DNA of 10,604 bases from Oscillibacter sp. UBA6647 (GTDB taxonomy: Bacteria > Bacillota > Clostridia > Oscillospirales > Oscillospiraceae). Shown here piece after piece: positions 1 to 5,167 of the stretch. The DNA lies in NCBI GenBank assembly GCA_002455655.1, contig DKLF01000018.1, positions 1-10,604 of the forward strand, in the 5' to 3' direction. The notes under the pieces were generated by a model, which saw nothing but the letters and a program-made list of their open reading frames with translations, did no database searches and had not been told where the DNA came from. The first letter of the stretch is position 1; each line of letters opens with the position of its first letter. The position numbers and the translations under genes were made by a program.

Positions 1-61
1 TGGCCGCGTCCGGGCTGTCGCCCCAGAAACCCTGACCGCCGCCAATGGATATTTTCTTCAC
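1..61 (-). CDS. AtuA/DUF1446-family protein, N-terminus only (partial)
   Basis: The first 20 codons of a leftward gene that leaves the window at its left edge. The GTG start is at 61-59, with AGGAG ten bases upstream; the ATG closer to that SD is in another frame. The visible residues include IGGGQGFWGDSPDAA, which I recognise as the N-terminal glycine-rich signature of the acyclic terpene utilisation AtuA family (DUF1446). Members of this family often lie in catabolic acyl-CoA or organic-acid operons; their reaction is poorly defined. The gene is the first one downstream of the PAS-AAA+ regulator on the same strand, but a terminator and a separate TATAAT box lie between them. It is therefore probably a target promoter of that regulator rather than part of its transcript. 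Only 20 residues are visible, so the family call is good but not certain. Confidence 0.68.
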   Translation of the reverse strand, partial: MKKISIGGGQGFWGDSPDAA

Positions 62-116
62 GTCCTAACATCTCCTTCTATTTTTGTTCGTGAAATACAA
101 TTTCCTCAACACCTTG

Positions 117-122
117 ATTATA
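117..122 (-). promoter_or_regulatory. Candidate -10 box (TATAAT) for the AtuA-like gene
   Basis: On the minus strand a perfect TATAAT lies about 56 bases upstream of the GTG start. At a spacing of 17 the -35 hexamer would be AAGACT, which is far from TTGACA. A perfect -10 without a -35 is typical of a promoter that needs an activator. I looked for a sigma-54 -24/-12 pair (TGGCAC-N5-TTGC) between here and the regulator gene on this strand and found none. The assignment is inferred from the sequence alone. Confidence 0.45.
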
Positions 123-143
123 ACAACACCCTTCCCGGAAGTC

Positions 144-165
144 TTTTGTGGGGATTTCCACAAAA
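144..165. promoter_or_regulatory. Inverted repeat TTTTGTGG-N6-CCACAAAA, candidate activator operator
   Basis: A perfect 8-bp-arm dyad with a 6-bp spacer, in the gap between the regulator gene's terminator and the AtuA-like gene. If transcription starts about 7 bases after the TATAAT at 117-122, the dyad centre (154.5) lies near -45, where class II activators bind. The arm-N6-arm layout resembles that of TyrR boxes (TGTAAA-N6-TTTACA), although the bases differ. The obvious candidate binder is the adjacent Fis-type HTH regulator; this is an inference. Confidence 0.5.
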
Positions 166-183
166 CAGGTCCAGCCATTACGC

Positions 184-224
184 AAAAAAGCGGCAAACCG
201 TATCCTTTTTGACACGGCTTGCCG
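184..224 (-). terminator. Intrinsic terminator of the PAS-AAA+ regulator gene
   Basis: Arms 191-201 and 214-224 pair over 11 bp with one G-U. Read on the minus strand, the stem is followed by C and then six T (184-189). It begins 19 bases after the regulator's stop codon. It separates the regulator transcript from the AtuA-like gene further left. Confidence 0.82.
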
Positions 225-242
225 TTTACTTTTTGGCACTGT

Positions 243-1787
243 TTACTTTTCGCCACAAAACAGGACTCCCAGTTCGGCACATTTTCGATAGAAGGTTCGT
301 CGGCTCAGTCCCAGCCGCTTCATGGCCGCTGTCCGATTGCCGCCGCAGGATTGCAGGACCTCTTGGATTACATCCGCTTCAAAGGCCCTCATCTGGTCCG
401 CCAGAGGTGCGTCGCTGCGGGGCCTGTGGGGCGGACTCTGGCTGATCTCTGCGCAATCCCGCTCCTCCGTCCGCTCAAAAACAGGCAGGCTGTCGTCCGC
501 CAGAATCACCGCCCGCTCCACATAACTCCTCAGCTCCCGCAGATTCCCGGGCCATGCGTATCTTTGAAGCTCCCGGTAGACAGACGGCGAGAACGTCACA
601 GTTCTGTGATACTTTTCGTTGCACTCGGACAGGAAGCGGTTTGCGATGGGGACAATGTCATCCTGCCGCTCTCGCAGGGGCGGAAGGGACACTGTAATCG
701 TATTCAACCTGAAAAACAGTTCCTTGCGGAATCGTTTCTCCCGCACCAGCGGCTCCAGCGGCTGGCTGGCTGAGGCGATCAGGCGCACGTCCGGCAGGCT
801 CCCTTCCTCGTGGCCACCCGGAGCCATCCCGTCCCGCTGCAAAAGATACAGCAATCGCGTCTGTGCGGGCAAAGGAAGTTCATCAATCTCGTCGAGAAAC
901 AGAGTCCCACCGTCCGCCAAGGCAAATTTTCCCTGCCGCTGCCTGCCCTCGTCGCCAAATAGCTCCTCTTCGATCATGTTCGGGGGAACCGCGGCGCAAT
1001 TGACAGCAATCAGAGGTTTTTCCCTGCGGCTGCTGCATTGGTACAGATAACGGGCCATGGCGTTTTTCCCGGTGCCGCTCTCACCGCAGATCAACAGCGG
1101 CACGTCCGTAAGCGCCACGGTAGCAGCCTTTTGGATCGTGGTCTGCAACGCCCTGTTGAACGAAGCAATCCCCAGTTTTTCAGCCGTGGCCTGACTGCGG
1201 ATTCTCTGGGAATATTCATCCACGATGCCGGACATCTGGCGCATCTCCTGATTCAGTTGGTGAAGTCTGGTCACGTCCTGAAAAATGGAGACGGCCCCCA
1301 AAAACTCCTCCCCATCCCACAGGGGAAACGCCCGGAGAGAGACGTATTTTTTAATAGAGGGAATCAACTGCTTTTCGCTGGTGAAGGATGTGCGCTTGAG
1401 CAATGCCTGATTCAAAAGAGAGCCCGGCTCCACCTCTTGAATCGGCTTACCCAGAATCCGCCGCAGAGGCACACCCAAAACCGAAACATATGCCGGATTT
1501 GCGTAGAAGATACGCCCAGCGGCGTCAACGACGATAACGCCGTCGTTCATGCTGTCCAGAATCTGTTCAAACCGGAACCTCTGCTGGCGGCGCATCAGGT
1601 AGAGCAGCGTTTCTTTCTGCACCTTTCCAAAGACGGATGCCTGACTGTTTGCTATATAAATCGTTTCCGGGTACTCCGCCAGATCCTCTGCCGTCAGCTC
1701 GGAAATATTCCGGCCGCCCTGAAGTACACAGGTGAAATCCGGCTGATCCTCCGCTCGGATACGTTTTGAAAAGTCCCGTAATTTCAT
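243..1787 (-). CDS. PAS-AAA+-Fis HTH transcriptional regulator lacking the sigma-54 GAFTGA loop (TyrR-like)
   Basis: 514 aa; ATG start with AAAGGGGG about 5 bases upstream. Order: an N-terminal segment of unknown type (1-70); a PAS domain (about 72-180, with DGVIVVDAAGRIFYANPAY); an AAA+ ATPase domain (about 205-430) with Walker A GESGTGK (235-241), Walker B GGTLFLDE (293-300), the FRKELFFRLN/LPPLRER region and the WPGNLREL sensor II motif (412-419); and a C-terminal Fis-type HTH (about 470-507, GNRTAAMKRLGLSRRTFYRK). In normal sigma-54 activators ELFG is followed by GAFTGA. Here ELFG (275-278) is followed by DEGRQRQ and then GKFALADGG, so the loop that contacts sigma-54 is absent while the reading frame is intact. 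E. coli TyrR shows the same kind of loss and acts on sigma-70 promoters. PAS suggests small-molecule sensing; the ligand is unknown. Likely targets are the adjacent AtuA-like gene and its own promoter. Confidence 0.9.
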   Translation of the reverse strand: MKLRDFSKRIRAEDQPDFTCVLQGGRNISELTAEDLAEYPETIYIANSQASVFGKVQKETLLYLMRRQQRFRFEQILDSMNDGVIVVDAAGRIFYANPAYVSVLGVPLRRILGKPIQEVEPGSLLNQALLKRTSFTSEKQLIPSIKKYVSLRAFPLWDGEEFLGAVSIFQDVTRLHQLNQEMRQMSGIVDEYSQRIRSQATAEKLGIASFNRALQTTIQKAATVALTDVPLLICGESGTGKNAMARYLYQCSSRREKPLIAVNCAAVPPNMIEEELFGDEGRQRQGKFALADGGTLFLDEIDELPLPAQTRLLYLLQRDGMAPGGHEEGSLPDVRLIASASQPLEPLVREKRFRKELFFRLNTITVSLPPLRERQDDIVPIANRFLSECNEKYHRTVTFSPSVYRELQRYAWPGNLRELRSYVERAVILADDSLPVFERTEERDCAEISQSPPHRPRSDAPLADQMRAFEADVIQEVLQSCGGNRTAAMKRLGLSRRTFYRKCAELGVLFCGEK

Positions 1788-1828
1788 AATAGCCCCCTTT
1801 CCGCTCTGCGCATCGGGTTACAGGTGCA

Positions 1829-1857
1829 ATTATGGCACAGATACCCACGCTGTGCAA
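1829..1857 (-). promoter_or_regulatory. Sigma-70-type promoter of the regulator gene, with a dyad in its spacer
   Basis: On the minus strand, -35 TTGCAC (1857-1852), a 17-bp spacer and -10 CATAAT (1834-1829) lie about 42 bp upstream of the regulator's ATG. A 6-bp-arm inverted repeat, GCACAG-N9-CTGTGC (1835-1855), fills the spacer and runs into the -35. A protein bound there would block RNA polymerase, so autoregulation or repression is plausible. The factor cannot be named from the sequence. Confidence 0.55.
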
Positions 1858-2044
1858 GCCGTCTTTTGTGACTGATGCGCAAACAAGCATCTGCTCTCCA
1901 TGCGCGCCGTTTTGCGCTTTGCATTTCTTTTTTAAAAAGACGTTACACAGTTTTAACGGCACGTCACTTGTACGCCGCCGCCGGTTGTAGTAGCCTGTTT
2001 GTGCATCCTCGAAAGCGCACGAACGACCACATGGAGGTGAACTG

Positions 2045-3808
2045 ATGCAAAATTCTGAAACGGTTGGGGACCGGTCAAATTCTAATATTCTTGAGGAAAT
2101 TTTGAAGGGGGAATACATCAAGCCCGTATACCAGCCCATCGTATCTTTGTCCAACGGGCAGGTTTACGGGTACGAGGCCCTCAGCAGGATTTCCAAGCAA
2201 GAGCTTCAGATGAACATCGAGCAGATGTTCCGACTCGCCGACAAAGATGGCAAGGCGTGGGAACTGGAAAAGCTATGCAGAGCGCGAGCGCTGGAAAACG
2301 CCGCGCGGCTTTCCGCCGACAAAAAGCTGTTTATCAACGTAAATTCCAACATTCTTTACGACCATCAATTCAGGACGGGGTTTACCAGAGAACACCTGCG
2401 GGAATACGGACTGGACGCCAACAGCATTATATTTGAAATCACCGAGCGCGTTGCAGCCCTTGATAGCAGCGCGTTTTTGTGTTCCATCGATCACTACAAA
2501 AAGCAGAGCTATGGAATCGCCATCGACGATGTGGGGGCGGGCTATTCGGGGCTGAACAACATCGCCAGCGTAAAGCCCAATCTGATTAAGCTGGACATGA
2601 GCCTTGTCCGGGATATTGACAAGGACGAGATTAAGCGGCTGCTGTGCAAGGCGATGGTTGACTTCGGGAAAAGTGCCGGCATTCAATTGATTGCCGAGGG
2701 AATCGAGACGGAAGAGGAGCTGTCGGTTCTCGTCAAGCTGGGCGTGGATTTGGGACAAGGCTATTTTCTTGGGATTCCGCAGGAGTCTTTTTCCCCGATT
2801 GCGCCGGAAAAGGTGGAAACCATCAAGCGATGCCACGCAAAGCAATACAACGAGAATCTCATAACCTCCGTCTATCCCATCGTGGGGCATCTGGCAAGGC
2901 CCGGCTACATCGTCTCTCCCGACGAAAAGCTAGAAAGCATTTATGAGACGCTGAAGCTGAATCTCTCCGTCACGGAGTTTTCTGTGGTGCGGGATGACAT
3001 TACCATGGGGTTTATGACGCGCACGGACTTGAATGAACTGCTTGGCGGCCGATATGGCTACGGGCTCCACTCCAAAAAAACGGTTCAACAGGCAATGAAG
3101 CCGGATTTTTCCAGAGTAAACTACGGAATGACCGTCGACACGGTATCACGGCTCGCCATGCAAAGGCCGTTCGAGCAGTTGTACAATCCCATTGTGGTGG
3201 AGAAGGACGGGAAGTATCTGGGGATTGTGACCATTAAAAACCTGCTGGATGCCTGCACCAAGGTGGAGGTAGACATTGCACGGCATTCCAATCCCCTGAC
3301 GGGTCTGCCGGGTAATCTGGTCATTGAAAAGGAAATCCAGAGCCGCATTTTTGCGGACGCCCCCTATTGTGTTACTTATTACGACATTGACAATTTCAAG
3401 GCATACAACGACGCGTACGGCTTTGAAAATGGGGATAAAATGCTCATGCTTCTGGCGAAAATCCTGAAAACCTGCGCCGCGCAGGGGGAATTTATCGGGC
3501 ACATCGGAGGCGACGATTTTATTGTCATCTGCGATTACCATGAAGGAGAAGGGTACTGCGAGTCAGTGGTGGAACACTTTTCCCGGGAAGTGACCTCGCT
3601 GTACCGCGATGAGGATATCAGAAACGGCTATATCATTTCAAAGAACAGAAATGGCGTGACGGAAAACTTTCCCATTGCAGGGCTTTCCGTCGCCGGGATT
3701 TCAAACCGGGCCAGAAACTACAAAAATATCGGGGATTTTTCACAGGACATTGCCCAGCTAAAAAAGAAATGTAAAAAACAGCCGGGGAATTATATTGAAA
3801 TTCTGTAA
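2045..3808 (+). CDS. EAL-CBS-CBS-GGDEF protein, c-di-GMP turnover (likely phosphodiesterase)
   Basis: 587 aa; ATG start with GGAGGTGA (2034-2041) just upstream. No signal peptide or membrane segment is visible, so it is probably cytoplasmic. The EAL domain (about 20-250) keeps the residues expected for c-di-GMP hydrolysis: EAL (44-46), N98, E131/E134 in FEITER, D161-D162 in IDDVGAGYSG, K182, E218 in AEGIE and Q246. A CBS pair (about 280-405) probably binds a nucleotide or similar ligand and modulates the output. The GGDEF domain (about 410-587) has DIDNFKAYND (447-456) but GGDDF (488-492) in place of GG(D/E)EF, and no RxxD inhibitory site (AQGE at the aligned place). It may be a weak cyclase or a GTP-sensing module. 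Divergent from the PAS-AAA+ regulator, with about 257 bp between them. I saw no clear promoter and no c-di-GMP riboswitch upstream. Confidence 0.9.
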   Translation: MQNSETVGDRSNSNILEEILKGEYIKPVYQPIVSLSNGQVYGYEALSRISKQELQMNIEQMFRLADKDGKAWELEKLCRARALENAARLSADKKLFINVNSNILYDHQFRTGFTREHLREYGLDANSIIFEITERVAALDSSAFLCSIDHYKKQSYGIAIDDVGAGYSGLNNIASVKPNLIKLDMSLVRDIDKDEIKRLLCKAMVDFGKSAGIQLIAEGIETEEELSVLVKLGVDLGQGYFLGIPQESFSPIAPEKVETIKRCHAKQYNENLITSVYPIVGHLARPGYIVSPDEKLESIYETLKLNLSVTEFSVVRDDITMGFMTRTDLNELLGGRYGYGLHSKKTVQQAMKPDFSRVNYGMTVDTVSRLAMQRPFEQLYNPIVVEKDGKYLGIVTIKNLLDACTKVEVDIARHSNPLTGLPGNLVIEKEIQSRIFADAPYCVTYYDIDNFKAYNDAYGFENGDKMLMLLAKILKTCAAQGEFIGHIGGDDFIVICDYHEGEGYCESVVEHFSREVTSLYRDEDIRNGYIISKNRNGVTENFPIAGLSVAGISNRARNYKNIGDFSQDIAQLKKKCKKQPGNYIEIL

Positions 3809-3814
3809 GAAACC

Positions 3815-3860
3815 CGCCGCCTGCATGAAAGATGCGGGGGGTGAGATTGCCCACCTTTTT
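3815..3860 (+). terminator. Possible terminator after the EAL-GGDEF gene
   Basis: A hairpin with GCAT/ATGC around a GAAAG loop (arms about 3815-3826 and 3832-3843, with a G-G mismatch and wobbles) starts 7 bases after the stop. A second, alternative short stem, GGTG (3840-3843) with CACC (3852-3855), is followed directly by five T (3856-3860). The two overlap. Position and T run fit a terminator, but neither stem alone is ideal. Confidence 0.45.
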
Positions 3861-3891
3861 AAGAATTTTTGTACGATCAGTCCCCTGCGGC

Positions 3892-4086
3892 TCACCGCAT
3901 GGGGGCTCTTGCCATCATGGACGCGTATTGATGAATCGTCTGGGTACGCCGCGGGTCGTGGAGCCGCAGATATTGCTTTTTCGCCTTGCGCTGGGCGCTT
4001 TGCCGCTCCTGAAAGCTGCGCCAGCGGGCACAGCCCTTGTGGCAGCCCTCCTGATACTCGTGACATCCGGTTTGACATGGCAGCAT
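3892..4086 (-). CDS. Small Cys-rich, basic hypothetical protein (64 aa)
   Basis: ATG at 4086 with AGGAG (4096-4100) nine bases upstream. The first 22 residues carry C4-X3-C8-X6-C15-H16-X2-C19, a possible metal-binding cluster (GCHEYQEGCHKGC), followed by W22 and a long basic stretch with a helix-like pattern (QERQSAQRKAKKQY, then RR and R-rich ends). I recall similar short proteins, with a CH..C..W/Y..F core and a Lys/Arg-rich tail, in Firmicutes genomes and their phages, but I know of no function. It lies right after the terminator of the ppx-ppk-HAD operon on the same strand. A strong hairpin (3882-3904) overlaps its stop codon. No promoter is obvious, so it may depend on read-through or on a weak start inside the 4168-4342 gap. 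The ORF on the opposite strand here has no family features. Alternative: a chance ORF; the good SD and the ordered Cys/His spacing argue against that. Confidence 0.55.
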   Translation of the reverse strand: MLPCQTGCHEYQEGCHKGCARWRSFQERQSAQRKAKKQYLRLHDPRRTQTIHQYASMMARAPMR

Positions 4087-4112
4087 GTTTCATCGCTCCT
4101 ATTCTTAATAAT

Positions 4113-4167
4113 AAAAAAGTGCCTGAACGGGCCTGCCCGCAAATTGCGCGGCAGTCCATTCAGGCAC
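4113..4167 (-). terminator. Strong intrinsic terminator of the ppx-ppk-HAD operon
   Basis: Outer arms GTGCCTGAA (4119-4127) and TTCAGGCAC (4159-4167) pair perfectly over 9 bp. Inner arms CTGCC and GGCAG plus CGC/GCG extend the stem. On the minus strand the stem is followed by six T (4113-4118). It lies about 175 bp downstream of the HAD stop codon and 13 bp before the SD of the small Cys-rich gene, so it could also limit transcription into that gene. Confidence 0.8.
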
Positions 4168-4342
4168 AGGAAAGAAGCAGGGCGCGCCCGCCCGGAAAAT
4201 CACAGCATACGGCATCACGGCAGACTCCTTTCCCACGGATACTACCAGTTTAACTCCGTTTTAAGAAGCGTACCACCGCACTTGTGTAAGGTTCAGGTAA
4301 AATTTTAATGCGCGGCGTATCCAACTCCCTGAACGCGCACGC

Positions 4343-5152
4343 TCAAAGGACATCGGCCTGCGCCGCGGCGGGAATGTCGCCCACGCCGTCCAGAATCAGC
4401 CGGGGCCGGTAGGGGAAGTTCAGGCACTCTTCCCGGGTGGTGACGCCGGAGAGAACCAGCACGGTGTCAAGTCCCGATTCGATGCCCGCCACGATGTCGG
4501 TATCCATCCGGTCCCCGATCATGACGGCGTCTTCGGAGTGTACCCCCAAAAGCTTCAGTCCCGTGCGCATCATCAGCGGGTTGGGCTTGCCCACATAGTA
4601 GGCCTGCTTTCCCGTGGCCAGCTCAATCGGCGCCAGCAGCGCCCGGCAGGCCGGGGCAATCCCCGACTCCGTAGGGCCGGTCAGGTCGTAATTGGTGGCG
4701 ATCAGCTTTGCGCCGCCGTTCACCAACCGAACGGCCTTCGTAATCATGGCAAGGCCATATCCCGCCGGTTCCCCAACCACCACGTAATCCGGGTCCACGT
4801 CGTTATAGGTAATGCCCGCGTCGTACAGCGCATTCTGAAGCCCGTGGTCTCCCATAACATAGGCACTGCATCCGGGAGCCTGGTTGTTCAGGAAATGCGC
4901 CGTGGCCAGGGCGCTGGTGTAAAAATGGGACGCGTCCACCGCAAGGCCCATCCGCTCCAGCTTCTGCTGCAGCTCCCGGGGCGTGTTCTGGCCGGAATTG
5001 GTGAGGAAAAGGAAGTTCTTTTCCTCCTTTTTCAGCCAGTCGAGAAATTCCTTGACCCCCGGCAGCAAGCGGTTCCCGTGGTAAATCACGCCGTCCATGT
5101 CGCAGATAAATCCCTTTTTCTCAAGAAGCTGTTTCAAATCCATACGCCTCAC
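4343..5152 (-). CDS. NagD-like HAD-superfamily (class IIA) sugar-phosphate phosphatase
   Basis: 269 aa from GTG 5152, or 266 aa from ATG 5143 (MDLKQLLEKK). The GTG has only A-rich sequence before it, and the ATG has GAGG three bases upstream, so the start is open. HAD motif I is DMDG (D18 nucleophile, D20), motif II is FLTNSG (T51), motif III has K189 in GKPNP, and motif IV is GDRMDTD (213-219). The large cap insert between motifs II and III and the KPNP signature place it in the NagD/YutF/AraL group, cytoplasmic phosphatases of small phosphorylated sugars or phosphoglycolate-type metabolites. The substrate cannot be read from the sequence. It starts 15-24 bp after the ppk stop and is the last gene of the operon, which suggests a role in phosphate recovery or in clearing damaged metabolites together with polyphosphate turnover. 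Confidence 0.88.
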   Translation of the reverse strand: MRRMDLKQLLEKKGFICDMDGVIYHGNRLLPGVKEFLDWLKKEEKNFLFLTNSGQNTPRELQQKLERMGLAVDASHFYTSALATAHFLNNQAPGCSAYVMGDHGLQNALYDAGITYNDVDPDYVVVGEPAGYGLAMITKAVRLVNGGAKLIATNYDLTGPTESGIAPACRALLAPIELATGKQAYYVGKPNPLMMRTGLKLLGVHSEDAVMIGDRMDTDIVAGIESGLDTVLVLSGVTTREECLNFPYRPRLILDGVGDIPAAAQADVL

Positions 5153-5167
5153 TTTTCTTTTATAGCT

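Noticed and set aside
222..264. A possible sigma-54 -24 element (TTGGCAC at about 233-239)
   Set aside because: No TTGC at the required distance, the strand points into the regulator gene, and it lies in the terminator/3' end region.
1858..2044. A c-di-GMP riboswitch or clear promoter before the EAL-GGDEF gene
   Set aside because: Searched because of gene function; no GEMM-like conserved core is present, and the -35/-10 pairs found were too weak to call.
1567..2154. A 195-codon minus-strand frame spanning the regulator/EAL gap
   Set aside because: It overlaps both real genes and the promoter region, and lacks family features.
3882..3904. Strong hairpin CCCCTGCGG/CCGCATGGGG as a terminator of the small Cys-rich gene
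   Set aside because: No T run follows on either strand, so I mention it only as a structure overlapping the stop codon.
4105..4215. A 36-codon minus-strand frame (from ATG 4215, SD AAAGGAG upstream) that runs through the terminator 4113-4167
   Set aside because: The SD is good, but the frame is built largely from the terminator palindrome and its composition resembles no family. I cannot support it as a gene; it could only be a leader peptide if conservation were shown.
3795..4308. Long plus-strand frames across the region 3795-4308
   Set aside because: No plausible SD or family features, overlap with the terminator hairpin and the better-supported minus-strand small gene; typical shadow frames in GC-rich DNA.
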